Assembly (NCBI RefSeq): GCF_001261775.1
Contig: NZ_LN868536.1
Location: forward strand, 558,001 to 622,000
DNA: 64,000 nt
Direction: 5' to 3'
Source: Anaeromassilibacillus senegalensis
Lineage (GTDB): Bacteria > Bacillota > Clostridia > Oscillospirales > Acutalibacteraceae
Shown here: piece by piece, positions 16,201 to 25,389 of the stretch
Numbering within the stretch: position 1 is the stretch's first letter
How the letters are laid out: each line of letters opens with the position of its first letter
Translations under genes and position numbers: made by a program
The notes under the pieces: generated by a model
What the model was told of the DNA's origin: nothing
Database searches by the model: none
Seen by the model: only the letters and a program-made list of their open reading frames with translations

Positions 16201-18087
16201 GTGGCAATGAAACAGTTTAAGGCAGAATCCAAACGTCTTTTGGACCTGATGATCAATTCCATTTACACCCATCGGGAGATCTTTCTCCGTGAGCTGATCT
16301 CCAATGCAAGCGACGCCATCGACAAGCTGTACTATCGTGCGCTGACCGACGGCGACACCGGCCTTTCCCGCGACGACTTTGCGATTGACATTGCACTGGA
16401 CAAGGACGCGCGCACGCTCACAATTGCCGACAATGGCTGCGGCATGACGAAGGAAGAGCTGGAAAATAATCTGGGCACCATCGCGAAGAGCGGCTCTTTG
16501 AATTTTAAGAAAGACAACGAGCAGAAAGAGGATATCGAGATTATCGGCCAGTTTGGCGTCGGTTTCTATTCCGCGTTTATGGTCAGCGAACAGGTGACCG
16601 TTTACAGCCGTGCATACGGAAGCGACGAGGCCTGGAAATGGTCCAGTAAGGGTGCAGAAGGCTATACGATGGAACCGTGTGAAATGGAAGGCCATGGTTC
16701 TAAAATTGTGCTGGATATCAAACCCAACACCGATGAAAACAACTACGACGAATTCCTGGAGACTTACACCATCAAGAACCTGGTGAAAAAATATTCCGAC
16801 TATATCCGCTATCCCATCCGTATGGACGTGGAAAAGAGCCGCATGAAGGAAGGCACGGAGGAAAAGCCGGAATACGAATCCTACACAGAGAATGAAACGT
16901 TGAACAGCATGGTGCCGCTGTGGCGCAAGAATAAAAATGAGATTACAGAAGAGGAATACGACCGCTTCTATCAGGAAAAGTTCTTTGACTTTGAAAAGCC
17001 CGCAAAGATCATCCACAGCAGCACAGAGGGCACCGCGACCTATAATGCGCTGCTCTTTATCCCCGGCAGGGCGCCTTACGACTACTATACCCGCGACTAT
17101 GAAAAGGGCTTGCAGCTGTATTCCAACGGCGTGCTGATTATGGAAAAGTGCCCGGATTTGCTGCCTGACTATTTCAGCTTTGTCAAGGGCCTGGTGGATT
17201 CGCAGGATCTCTCTTTGAATATCTCCCGCGAAATGCTGCAGCATGACCGTCAGCTGAAGATCATTGCTTCCCGTTTGGAAAAGAAGATTAAATCCGAGCT
17301 GGAAAGTATGCTGCTCAACGAACGTGAAAAATACGAAGAGTTCTTTAAGAACTTCGGCTTGCAGTTGAAGTATGGCGCAAATGCCGATTACGGTGCGCAT
17401 AAGGATGTTTTGAAGGATCTGCTGCTGTTCTATTCCTCCAGTGAAAAGAAGCTGGTGACGCTCAAGGAATACGTGGAACGCATGAAGGAGGACCAGAAGT
17501 ATATCTATTATGCCTGCGGCCAGACTGTAGATAAGATCGAACTGCTGCCGCAGACGGAGGCACTCAAGGAAAAAGGCTTTGAAATCCTTTATCTGACCGA
17601 CGATGTGGATGAATTTGCCCTGCGCATGATGATGCAGTATGACGATAAGGCGTTTAAATCCGTTTCTGCGGATGATCTGGACCTGGAGACGGAAGAGGAG
17701 AAGCAGGAAGCCGCCAAGAAGGTAGAGGAAAACAAGGACCTGCTGGGCGCCATGAAAGAGGCGCTTGACGGCAAGGTCAAGCAGGTGATCCTCTCCCAGA
17801 AGCTGAAGACCCATCCGGTGTGCATGTCCTCCGAAGGTGCGATTTCCATTGAGATGGAAAAGGTCCTCAACTCCATGCCGAGCGGCGAAAAAGTGCAGGC
17901 ACAGCGCGTTTTGGAGATCAATGCCAATCACCCGATCTTTACAAAACTGCAAGACCTGTATGCGAATGATCCGGACAAGCTGAAGGAATACGCTGCCCTG
18001 CTGTATGACCAGGCGCTGTTGATCGAAGGCGTTTCCATCGAGGATCCGGTGGCGTTCTCCAACCGTGTTTGCAATTTGATGGTGTAA
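16201..18087 (+). CDS. htpG: Molecular chaperone HtpG (Hsp90)
   Basis: The product has 628 residues, full length for bacterial Hsp90. The GHKL ATPase domain has [13 protein letters not shown] near residue 32, [13 protein letters not shown] near 80 and [13 protein letters not shown] near 115. The middle domain (about 230-500) includes the NISREMLQ segment, and a C-terminal dimerisation domain follows. The GTG at 16201 is seven bases after AAGAGGTTGA; an ATG two codons later is possible. A CIRCE element directly upstream predicts HrcA control, unlike Bacillus subtilis htpG. Confidence 0.95.
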   Translation: MAMKQFKAESKRLLDLMINSIYTHREIFLRELISNASDAIDKLYYRALTDGDTGLSRDDFAIDIALDKDARTLTIADNGCGMTKEELENNLGTIAKSGSLNFKKDNEQKEDIEIIGQFGVGFYSAFMVSEQVTVYSRAYGSDEAWKWSSKGAEGYTMEPCEMEGHGSKIVLDIKPNTDENNYDEFLETYTIKNLVKKYSDYIRYPIRMDVEKSRMKEGTEEKPEYESYTENETLNSMVPLWRKNKNEITEEEYDRFYQEKFFDFEKPAKIIHSSTEGTATYNALLFIPGRAPYDYYTRDYEKGLQLYSNGVLIMEKCPDLLPDYFSFVKGLVDSQDLSLNISREMLQHDRQLKIIASRLEKKIKSELESMLLNEREKYEEFFKNFGLQLKYGANADYGAHKDVLKDLLLFYSSSEKKLVTLKEYVERMKEDQKYIYYACGQTVDKIELLPQTEALKEKGFEILYLTDDVDEFALRMMMQYDDKAFKSVSADDLDLETEEEKQEAAKKVEENKDLLGAMKEALDGKVKQVILSQKLKTHPVCMSSEGAISIEMEKVLNSMPSGEKVQAQRVLEINANHPIFTKLQDLYANDPDKLKEYAALLYDQALLIEGVSIEDPVAFSNRVCNLMV

Positions 18088-18135
18088 TGGAGTTTGTTGT
18101 GAAACGCCATACGCAAACAGAACCATCGTAAAACG

Positions 18136-18186
18136 AAAAAAGCGTTCCTGACCGGCTGAGACAGCTGTCAGGAACGCTTTTTTTTA
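18136..18186. terminator. Strong bidirectional terminator between htpG and the transglutaminase gene
   Basis: A 17-bp stem (AAAAAAGCGTTCCTGAC with GTCAGGAACGCTTTTTT) has A and T tracts on the two sides. It serves the convergent genes on both strands. Confidence 0.92.
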
Positions 18187-18214
18187 AAAGGCTGTTTGGA
18201 AATACGCCCTATGC

Positions 18215-20509
18215 TCAGATCAGACATTTCCAGAATTTAAAAAGCAGCTTTTGCAAGGCGTTTAGCCCTTCGTAAGCACGCCGCCCAGCGGTATCGGAAA
18301 CGTTTTGCAGATAACCGATTTCATCATCAGAAAGCCTGTGCGGGCTGAATTTTGCTTTGAGCGCCAATTCCTCCGCGCGCTTGTCCATTGGCTCGCCAAA
18401 ATCGGTCAATTGTGTCAGATACTGGTACAGATACAGCGCGCGCCGGTTGACATCGGGCGCCGTAAAGCCCTTTTTTCGACGCCACAGGAGGAAGGCACGC
18501 CGCAGAAGCAGCAGAAGAATGCATCCGCCGGCGATAACGATGGGCAGGAGCACAGGCGCTGCCGTATGAAAGGAGCTGCCCTCTGTAACCTCCGGCAAAG
18601 AAGAATATGGTTCGCTTTCTAGTGAGCTGGAATTTTCCGTCTCATGTTCCGGTTCGCTGCTGGCTTCCGGTTCGCTCTCCGCTTCGCTTTCCGGCTCGCT
18701 GCTGGGCGTGCTTTCCAGCGTGTTGTCCGGCTCGTTCATCTGTCCGGCGGAAAGGTGAACGCCGGGAGTGGCTTCCACCGGCTGCCAGCCGAGACCGGGC
18801 GTATAGACCTCTGCCCATGCGTGGGAGCGCCGGTCCGGAATATCGGCCCAGCCGTCCACGCCGTAGTCGGCTGCCGTGACGGCGTATCCCTCAGCATAGC
18901 GGGCCGGAATCCCCTGTGCGCGCAGCATGGCGACGGCGGAGCTGGCAAAATGGACGCAATACCCCTTGTGGTTTTCAAATAGAAAATAGTCGACAAAGTC
19001 GCGTCCCACCGGGGTCGTGCCGGGGGAAAGCGTGTATGTGCCGCTGGAGCGGACATACTCCACAACGGCGTTTACCACCTCCGATTGGGTGGCGCTTTGT
19101 GCATTGGGAATGCCGACCTGCTCGCACAGCCAACGCAGCTTCATTTTGATTTCCTGCGGCAGCTGTGTGTAATGGGTGTTGGCAAATGACCGGTACGCCT
19201 GCTCGGAGACCGTGAACGGAGCGTCCGATTCCAGTGAGACGGAACGGGAATAGCCCGGCACATTCCAGGCCTGCAGGCTGTAGTTCCTGGAACCGAACAG
19301 GGAACTGGATTGAATATAAGAATCGTTTACAAATGCGCCGCCGGAGAGTTCCTCTGGCCGGGTCGCAAGTCCATAGGGGGCGAAGATACATTTTTTGTTT
19401 GCGCCTATGTTTTCGATCTCCACTTCCATAAAGAGCGCTTCCCGCTCCTCCGGCTGTGCATAGAGGGAGAAAAACTGTCCCGCCATGTTCTGCGGGTTGA
19501 AATAGAGCGCCTGCTCTAACTCTTCATAAGCGGAGTCGGGGAGAGGTTCCCAACTGGTTCCGGTATAGACGCTGCTGGAAAACGCATGCAGATAGATCGG
19601 TGTTTTTTGTGGGTTCCTGACCCGTAAAACAGTTTTCCCGGTGTATTGCAGGTTGCCGGACCGGCTCAGGCTTGTACGTCCCAGTTCCGAATCTGCCGAA
19701 CCGGGGTTTAACAGCGGAGATTGATAAATGCCGGCTTCCAATTCCGTGCGCAGCGATTCAATCGAAGGCGGACGTACATAGTCCTCCTGCGGGACAAAAA
19801 CGTTCAGAAGCAGAAGACTGAGGATGACGGCGGGCAGGGCCAATAGAGACACTTTTCCGGCTGCGGCGGTGCGCCCAAAGGAACTGTTGGCGGACAACCG
19901 GCTCAGCAGCAGTGTGGCCCAGAAGGCCAGCAGCATGAGGACGGACGGCCAGGCGGGCATGATGGTAAAGCCGAGCGGAACCAGCAGGAATGGGGCCGTC
20001 CCCGCAAGGGAAAGCCAGAAGCTGTGCCTGCGCCGAATCGCCCAGCTCAGGAAACAAGAAAGAAAAAACAGTAGGAAGATCAAAAAGATGGTGCAGGCTT
20101 CCTCATAGTCGCCCCGCGGTAGGTCGACCCGGTACAGCGGAAATATAAACCGGGAATGTGAACCGAGCTCCGACATGATGCGGTTGGTCGTGATGATAAA
20201 TCCCTGCAAAAAGTATGTGCGGAGCCAGTAGGCTGTACCACAGTAGACCGCCGCCAGCAAGAGTAAAACGGGCAGGATGAAGCGCTTCATGGAGAATATG
20301 CCGATGAACATGCCTGCAAACAACACGATACTGGCAGTCAGAATCAGGCGGTCGGCGGGCAGGGAAAACGCGGTCACAAAGCACTGCGCCACGCCAAATA
20401 AGCCCAGCAGCAGCAAAAGGACGTCGGCAAGAAGGACTGAAAGTGTATTGCGGGAGGCAGGTTTCCAAACAGGCTTGTCTATTTGGAGCCCCTGCTGCAA
20501 ATTTGTCAT
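18215..20509 (-). CDS. Transglutaminase-domain membrane protein (TgpA-like)
   Basis: The product has 764 residues. About six membrane helices fill the first 220 or so residues and are followed by an extracellular region. The transglutaminase-like core has the cysteine in HKGYCVHFASSAVAML and the histidine in RRSHAWAEVYTPGLGW. A Glu/Ser/Pro-rich linker, one more membrane helix and a cytoplasmic DUF4129-like tail follow. The start at 20509 has GGGAGGGAG upstream and its ATGA overlaps the stop of the DUF58 gene. It forms the familiar MoxR-DUF58-transglutaminase operon; its substrate is unknown. Confidence 0.88.
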   Translation of the reverse strand: MTNLQQGLQIDKPVWKPASRNTLSVLLADVLLLLLGLFGVAQCFVTAFSLPADRLILTASIVLFAGMFIGIFSMKRFILPVLLLLAAVYCGTAYWLRTYFLQGFIITTNRIMSELGSHSRFIFPLYRVDLPRGDYEEACTIFLIFLLFFLSCFLSWAIRRRHSFWLSLAGTAPFLLVPLGFTIMPAWPSVLMLLAFWATLLLSRLSANSSFGRTAAAGKVSLLALPAVILSLLLLNVFVPQEDYVRPPSIESLRTELEAGIYQSPLLNPGSADSELGRTSLSRSGNLQYTGKTVLRVRNPQKTPIYLHAFSSSVYTGTSWEPLPDSAYEELEQALYFNPQNMAGQFFSLYAQPEEREALFMEVEIENIGANKKCIFAPYGLATRPEELSGGAFVNDSYIQSSSLFGSRNYSLQAWNVPGYSRSVSLESDAPFTVSEQAYRSFANTHYTQLPQEIKMKLRWLCEQVGIPNAQSATQSEVVNAVVEYVRSSGTYTLSPGTTPVGRDFVDYFLFENHKGYCVHFASSAVAMLRAQGIPARYAEGYAVTAADYGVDGWADIPDRRSHAWAEVYTPGLGWQPVEATPGVHLSAGQMNEPDNTLESTPSSEPESEAESEPEASSEPEHETENSSSLESEPYSSLPEVTEGSSFHTAAPVLLPIVIAGGCILLLLLRRAFLLWRRKKGFTAPDVNRRALYLYQYLTQLTDFGEPMDKRAEELALKAKFSPHRLSDDEIGYLQNVSDTAGRRAYEGLNALQKLLFKFWKCLI

Positions 20510-21543
20510 ATCGCTCCCTCCCAAACCGTGCTGTCAGAGAGGTCCTCGATGCGCTGCGGCGTTACATAAAACAAATAGGGAACGTCCTTTGCCTCCCCCA
20601 ACCGCTGCCGGCATTCCGGTGCGGGAATGCCGGCAGTGGGGGCGGGTTTATCCAGCACGATATTCATGAGAGACAGGAAATCATCCGGAGATGCGATGGG
20701 CCAGCTCCGCAGCGCAATTTCATCCGCGTCGTACCACATGATCTCGTGCGGCATCTGGTTGTCCAGCAGATAATAGCAGAGGGAACTGAGATGGTCCAAC
20801 GTGCGGTCCAGGTCCTCCGTTGTTCCAAACAGGTCGAAAAGAACCAGCACGGCGTTGCTGATGGGCAGGCTAAATTCTTTCACCATCAGCTCATCCATGC
20901 GGGAGGAGAGTTTCCAGTGGACGCTCCGCATAAGGTCGCCTTCCCGGTAAGGGCGGATATCAAAGATTTCCGATGGGTCACTGCCCGGCCGGTTGGAAGA
21001 AAAAAGCTCGCTTTCCGGATCGGGCGCGGGTGCGGCCTGCAGAGGAAGCTCCAACGCTTCTGCATCCGGAAGGATAAACAGGCTGATTCCCTCCGGACGC
21101 TTGTGGCGGCAGGAAAACAGTCCCATGAAATCATAGCAGCGGATTTCGTCCAATTGCATGCTGAGTTTACCGCAGTGCAGGGCGACGGCGCGGCGTTCCA
21201 CCCTCTGAACACCGTGCGGGCCGGGAAGAAAAAGCGTTTCCGCGTATTTTTCTCCACTGAACAGGTTTTGATAGCGCATGCGCAGACGGACGCGCGCGGC
21301 CGGCAGATGCGACCGGTTCTGTATTTGCAGGTATACAGGAAACGGCTTGCCGCGGGATGCGGCGGCAGGGGCCTGCAAAACGGCGCGCACACAGCACATG
21401 CCCGGCAGGCTCAGAGCGAGCGATAAAATCGGGAGCAGCAACGCGAACAAAAGGATGTAATAGGAAAGATACCCATTAAAAAAGATGTAAAAGAGCACGG
21501 CGCCCACCAGCGCAAACAAGTAGGTCAAACGGCATTTCAGCAT
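20506..21543 (-). CDS. DUF58 domain-containing protein
   Basis: The product has 345 residues. Two N-terminal membrane helices (about 5-45) precede the DUF58/vWA-like region with RPGSDPSEIFDIRPYREGD and SVHWKLSSR, the family signature. It lies between the MoxR ATPase and transglutaminase genes, nine bases after the former and overlapping the latter by four. DUF58 proteins are thought to work with MoxR ATPases in assembling or activating a cell-surface complex. The exact role is unknown. Confidence 0.9.
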   Translation of the reverse strand: MLKCRLTYLFALVGAVLFYIFFNGYLSYYILLFALLLPILSLALSLPGMCCVRAVLQAPAAASRGKPFPVYLQIQNRSHLPAARVRLRMRYQNLFSGEKYAETLFLPGPHGVQRVERRAVALHCGKLSMQLDEIRCYDFMGLFSCRHKRPEGISLFILPDAEALELPLQAAPAPDPESELFSSNRPGSDPSEIFDIRPYREGDLMRSVHWKLSSRMDELMVKEFSLPISNAVLVLFDLFGTTEDLDRTLDHLSSLCYYLLDNQMPHEIMWYDADEIALRSWPIASPDDFLSLMNIVLDKPAPTAGIPAPECRQRLGEAKDVPYLFYVTPQRIEDLSDSTVWEGAI

Positions 21544-21551
21544 GGCTCACC

Positions 21552-22481
21552 TCATTTGACGGCAGGCGCGGGAACCTGATTCATGATCTTCTCCAGCAGT
21601 GCATCCACAGATAAATTGCCCATCTTGGCCTGCGGGCTGAGAACGATACGGTGTGCGATGACGTCCGCAAAGATCAGCTGGATGTCGCGCGGAATGACAT
21701 AGTCGCGCCCGCTCAAATAGGCGGAGGCCTGTGCCATCCGCGTGACGGCGATGGAACCGCGCGGGCTGGCCCCCAGCCGGATCATCGGGTCCTTACGCGT
21801 GGCGGCGGTCAGCCGGGCAATGTATTCATAGAGGCTGTCCGCCAGAAAGACCTGGTTGACCTCCTGCTGCATGGTCAGAATATTTTGGCTGTTTGCCACC
21901 TGCTGGACATTTTCCAGCGGATCACCGCCCTGTTTGCGCCGCAGAATTTCCACTTCGTCCTTTAATTTGGGATAACCCATCGTCAGGCAGACCATAAAGC
22001 GGTCCATTTGGGATTCCGGCAGCAGCTGCGTACCGGCGGACCCGACGGGATTCTGCGTGGCAATTACGGTAAACGGCTTTGGGGTCTCACGCGTAATGCC
22101 GTCCACCGTGATGCGCCCTTCTTCCATGACCTCCAGCAGCGCCGCCTGCGTTTTGCTGGAGGTGCGGTTGATCTCATCCGCGAGGTACAGGTTGCAGAGC
22201 GCGGCGCCGGGCTTGTAGTCCAGCTTGCCGGTGGCTTTGTTGTAGACGGAGAAACCGGTCACGTCCGTTGGCATGACATCCGGCGTGAACTGTGTCCGGC
22301 GGTAATCCAGTGCCATCGCCTTGGAAAAGGCGAGCGCCATCGTCGTTTTGCCCACGCCGGGGATATCTTCCAGCAAAATGTGTCCCTGCGCTAAAATGGC
22401 CATCAGTGTTTTGGTAATGACCGCATCTTTGCCAACCACGGCCTTTTTGACTTCGTGTATAATTTCTAAAGCGTGTTGCAT
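21552..22481 (-). CDS. MoxR-family AAA+ ATPase
   Basis: The product has 309 residues. Walker A is in LLEDIPGVGKTTMALAF, Walker B in LYLADEINRT, and sensor 1 in VIATQNPVGSAGTQLLPE, all typical of MoxR. These ATPases act as chaperones for metal-containing or vWA proteins. It is the first gene of a three-gene minus-strand operon and has a good promoter upstream. Confidence 0.93.
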   Translation of the reverse strand: MQHALEIIHEVKKAVVGKDAVITKTLMAILAQGHILLEDIPGVGKTTMALAFSKAMALDYRRTQFTPDVMPTDVTGFSVYNKATGKLDYKPGAALCNLYLADEINRTSSKTQAALLEVMEEGRITVDGITRETPKPFTVIATQNPVGSAGTQLLPESQMDRFMVCLTMGYPKLKDEVEILRRKQGGDPLENVQQVANSQNILTMQQEVNQVFLADSLYEYIARLTAATRKDPMIRLGASPRGSIAVTRMAQASAYLSGRDYVIPRDIQLIFADVIAHRIVLSPQAKMGNLSVDALLEKIMNQVPAPAVK

Positions 22482-22560
22482 GTATGTTCTCCCTTTATCA
22501 TTCGGTGTGTCGTTCTTCTGGAAAAAGTATTTCTCTGTATCTGGATCAATAATCTATTTT

Positions 22561-22589
22561 ATTATAAAAAAAGCCAGACTGTATTGCAA
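22561..22589 (-). promoter_or_regulatory. Promoter of the moxR-DUF58-transglutaminase operon
   Basis: Read on the minus strand, TTGCAA (22584-22589), 17 nt and TATAAT (22561-22566) form a strong sigma-A promoter about 80 bp upstream of the ATG. Confidence 0.7.
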
Positions 22590-22674
22590 CCGATGCGGGC
22601 AATCGTTTATAAAACATTCAAATTTATGGAAGGCTTCCGTGTGCTGTAAATGAACCTTTTCCCAACCGGATGGT

Positions 22675-22703
22675 TTGACATTTACACTGGTTGATACTAG
22701 AAT
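22675..22703 (+). promoter_or_regulatory. Promoter of the leader peptide-acetyltransferase-sirtuin unit
   Basis: TTGACA (22675-22680), 17 nt and TAGAAT (22698-22703) form a near-consensus promoter. It fires away from the moxR promoter about 90 bp away. Confidence 0.75.
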
Positions 22704-22781
22704 TATAAAGAAACAACCGCTGTGTGTTCCGAATCGCGGACAAACGATGAATCAGCCATAGAAAATGGGGGAGAGCGGATC

Positions 22782-22853
22782 ATGAAAAAGATACGTCAGA
22801 AAAGGGCGGTAGCCACGGAGTTAAAAAATATGTTTGGAGGTGGTGAAAATTAA
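22782..22853 (+). CDS. 23-residue basic peptide, possible leader
   Basis: The frame starts at ATG 22782 behind GGGGGAGAG and ends at TAA 22853, 19 bp before the acetyltransferase. It starts MKKIRQKRAVATEL and ends GGGEN. Several drug-resistance genes are preceded by short translated leaders that sense ribosome stalling, so a leader role is possible. No clear alternative hairpins were seen, and it may instead be a gene remnant. Confidence 0.4.
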   Translation: MKKIRQKRAVATELKNMFGGGEN

Positions 22854-22872
22854 GATAGAATAGGAGATTTTT

Positions 22873-23565
22873 ATGAATAGCATTCCAAATCCCAACGAGG
22901 TTTTTCCAAACGAATATCGAACATCCTGCTTCTTGAAAAATGTAATTACAGCGCCCAATATTTTTGTGGGGGATTACACCTATTACGACGATCCGGTTGA
23001 TCCAACCGCGTTTGAGCGCAACAATGTATTATTTAACTGGCCGGAGTTTGGAGATTGCCTGCGTATTGGCAAGTTCTGTGCAATCGCCAGCGGTGTCCGA
23101 TTTATCATGGGAAGCGCCAATCACCGGATCAGCAGTATCAGCACCTACCCGTTTCATGTCTTTGGCGGCGCTTGGGCGGAGAACACCCCGCCGCATCTGT
23201 CCCAGCTCCCTTTTAAAGGGGATACAGTTGTTGGCAACGATGTGTGGATTGGGCGGGAAAGCGTCATCATGCCCGGTGTGAAGATTGGGAATGGAGCGAT
23301 CATCGCCGCATATTCCGTGGTGGCAAAGGATGTGGACCCGTATACCGTTGTGGGCGGCAATCCGGCCAGACCGATAAAAAAGCGTTTTGACGAAGAATTG
23401 ATTTCGTTGCTGCTGGCGCTCCGGTGGTGGGACTTTACACCGGAAAAGCTGACAAATTTTCTGCCGGTTCTTTGTGACGACAATTTAGAGGTGGTGCGGG
23501 GAAAGCTGAAGCAGATGTTAAAACATAGAGAAATATCAAATGAATCAAAAGCCGGGAGGCGTTAA
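22873..23565 (+). CDS. Xenobiotic acyltransferase (Vat/CatB-like O-acetyltransferase)
   Basis: The product has 230 residues. Hexapeptide repeats build a left-handed beta helix (GDCLRIGKFCAIASGVRFIMG and GNDVWIGRESVIMPGVKIGN). The active-site histidine is in SANHRISSISTYPF near residue 79, where Vat and CatB proteins have it. Such enzymes use acetyl-CoA to inactivate streptogramin A or chloramphenicol, but many chromosomal relatives have unknown substrates. TAGGAGA precedes ATG 22873, and its stop overlaps the sirtuin start (TAATG). Confidence 0.88.
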   Translation: MNSIPNPNEVFPNEYRTSCFLKNVITAPNIFVGDYTYYDDPVDPTAFERNNVLFNWPEFGDCLRIGKFCAIASGVRFIMGSANHRISSISTYPFHVFGGAWAENTPPHLSQLPFKGDTVVGNDVWIGRESVIMPGVKIGNGAIIAAYSVVAKDVDPYTVVGGNPARPIKKRFDEELISLLLALRWWDFTPEKLTNFLPVLCDDNLEVVRGKLKQMLKHREISNESKAGRR

Positions 23566-24296
23566 TGATGGATGTTAATCAAATAGAGGAATTGCAGCGG
23601 ATGGTAGACGAAAGCCGCCGCATCGTCTTTTTTGGCGGCGCGGGGGTTTCAACGGAGAGCGGGATTCCGGATTTCCGCAGTGTGGATGGGCTGTACCATC
23701 AGCATTACAAATATCCGCCGGAGACCATTCTGAGCCATAGCTTTTATATGGCGCATACGGACGAGTTTTACAAATTTTACCGGGCAAAGATGCTGTGTCT
23801 GGATGCAGAGCCGAACGCCGCCCATAAGAAACTGGCGGAGCTGGAGGCGGCGGGAAAGCTGACCGCTATTGTGACGCAAAATATCGATGGCCTGCATCAG
23901 AAGGCGGGCAGCCAAGCGGTCTATGAGCTGCACGGCTCGGTCCATCGCAACTATTGCCAACGGTGCCGCAAAGCCTATGACGCGGCGTATATCTTGCACA
24001 GTACCGGTATTCCTGTATGCGATTGCGGTGGGACGATTAAGCCGGATGTGGTGTTGTATGAGGAGAGCCTGGACCAGCGGACGCTGACCGGGGCGCTGAC
24101 TGCGATTGAAAACGCCGACATGCTGATAATCGGCGGAACTTCGCTTGCTGTCTATCCGGCCTCCGGGCTGGTGCATTATTACAATGGGGATCGATTGGTA
24201 TTGATCAACAAATCCGCGACTCCGATGGACGGCAGTGCGGATTTATGCATCCAGGGTAGTATCGGAGCTGTTTTGGGACAAATTAAAGTGGGATGA
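23565..24296 (+). CDS. NAD-dependent protein deacylase, Sir2 family
   Basis: The product has 243 residues. The Rossmann motif GGAGVSTESGIPDFRS near residue 25, TQNIDGLHQKAG near 105, the catalytic histidine in ELHGSVH, and a Zn knuckle (CQRC and CDC) are complete. It would remove acetyl or other acyl groups from lysines using NAD+. The start may be this ATG or the next (23568). Coupling to an acetyltransferase gene suggests shared stress control, which is inferred. Confidence 0.94.
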   Translation: MMDVNQIEELQRMVDESRRIVFFGGAGVSTESGIPDFRSVDGLYHQHYKYPPETILSHSFYMAHTDEFYKFYRAKMLCLDAEPNAAHKKLAELEAAGKLTAIVTQNIDGLHQKAGSQAVYELHGSVHRNYCQRCRKAYDAAYILHSTGIPVCDCGGTIKPDVVLYEESLDQRTLTGALTAIENADMLIIGGTSLAVYPASGLVHYYNGDRLVLINKSATPMDGSADLCIQGSIGAVLGQIKVG

Positions 24297-24342
24297 AACA
24301 TCCAATTGTTTCTAAAAAATAAATGGATCGGAGAAAAGGTAC

Positions 24343-24852
24343 ATGGAAATCGTCAAGGTTTACAAGGAAAGTTTTCCTGCTGTTAAGTTGGTGGGAAAAC
24401 GCTACACCAATGCGGACCGGGATGAAATGGGAACATTTGCATATCATTGGCAGCAGGCATACCGGGAAGGGTGGTTTGAAAAACTCAGACAATGCAAAAG
24501 CATCCCCGGTGTAAGTGAAGATGATCTGGGTGTGATGCGCGTCACGGATTCTGGCAGCACGTTTGCATATTGGATCGGCGTTTTTTTGGCGCCGGATGCG
24601 GACGTGCCGGACGGCTTTATGTCGGTGGAGATCCCGGCCGGGGAAGTGGGCGTGTGCTGGCTCCGCGGCAATGCACAAAATGGAGAGCTGTACAGCGCGG
24701 GGGCATCCGACCTTTGTGTGGAGGCCATGGCTCAGAAGGGATGGGGTTTTTCTCAGGACGGCTGGTTCTTTGAGCGGTATCATTGTTCCCGTTTTACCAA
24801 GCCGGATGAAAAAGGCAATGTCATCCTCGATATCTGTGCGTATTTAGCTTGA
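24343..24852 (+). CDS. GyrI-like small-molecule-binding domain protein
   Basis: The product has 169 residues. The fold pattern of the AraC effector-binding/GyrI family is visible: the VKLVGKRYTN start, a central AYWIGVFL strand, VPDGFMSVEIPAGEVGVCW, and the closing aromatic-rich WFFERYHCSRF. There is no DNA-binding domain, so it is a stand-alone ligand binder. It lies 46 bp after the sirtuin gene in the same direction and ends just before a terminator. The ligand is unknown. Confidence 0.8.
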   Translation: MEIVKVYKESFPAVKLVGKRYTNADRDEMGTFAYHWQQAYREGWFEKLRQCKSIPGVSEDDLGVMRVTDSGSTFAYWIGVFLAPDADVPDGFMSVEIPAGEVGVCWLRGNAQNGELYSAGASDLCVEAMAQKGWGFSQDGWFFERYHCSRFTKPDEKGNVILDICAYLA

Positions 24853-24898
24853 GCAGGAATCTGTATTTTTTATGTTCTTGAAGTAACAATAAAAATAG

Positions 24899-24938
24899 AA
24901 AAAGAGTGTTTCCAAAGTAAATTGGAAACACTCTTTTG
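24899..24938. terminator. Bidirectional terminator
   Basis: AAAAAGAGTGTTTCCAA pairs with TTGGAAACACTCTTTT around AGTAAA. It serves the GyrI-like gene (plus) and the DUF1540 gene (minus). Confidence 0.92.
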
Positions 24939-24948
24939 TTGTGGCAGC

Positions 24949-25278
24949 TTATTTCATTTTAAAAGTTGCACACTCGGTCTGGCTCTTGCAGTCCGGTTTG
25001 CCGCAGGAACCGCAGGCAACATGAATATTGCTCGCGTCGCAGTCGCCGTTTGCATTGTAAACGCAGTTGTGCGCCTCGCAGCGGACATGCAGTGCTTCGT
25101 TCGGAATATCTGTGTCGCAGGAGGAATTGGAAGCGGAACCGGTCTTGTCCGCAAAGTCGGCGCAGCAGGTCTGCTCGCAGTCGCAGGCACATGCGCCTGC
25201 TACCTTGATGTCAGGGCGGCAGCAGCACTCCTTGGCATTGTTCACGCAGTTGGTGACTGTACATTTCAAGCTTGTCAT
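24949..25278 (-). CDS. DUF1540 cysteine-rich protein
   Basis: The product has 109 residues and carries two DUF1540-type units with conserved cysteines (KCTVTNCVNNAKECCCRPDIKV and RCEAHNCVYNANGDC). An extra Cys-rich linker (GACACDCEQTCC) follows the first. Metal binding is likely from the cysteine spacing, but the function is unknown; relatives are frequent in spore-forming Clostridia. Start 25278 begins MTSLKCTV and excludes a 28-residue upstream extension without a ribosome site. Confidence 0.85.
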   Translation of the reverse strand: MTSLKCTVTNCVNNAKECCCRPDIKVAGACACDCEQTCCADFADKTGSASNSSCDTDIPNEALHVRCEAHNCVYNANGDCDASNIHVACGSCGKPDCKSQTECATFKMK

Positions 25279-25389
25279 AATCAGCACTTCTTTCTTAATG
25301 AGAATAGCATTCCCGACTGTCGTGCTGATTTGGAACAATCGGCACGACAGAGCAGAATGCATCTCTATTTTGTACCGATCTGTTCCTTT

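Noticed and set aside
16159..18126. 655-residue minus-strand frame over htpG
   Set aside because: Mirror of htpG codons; repetitive hydrophobic composition and no family signature.
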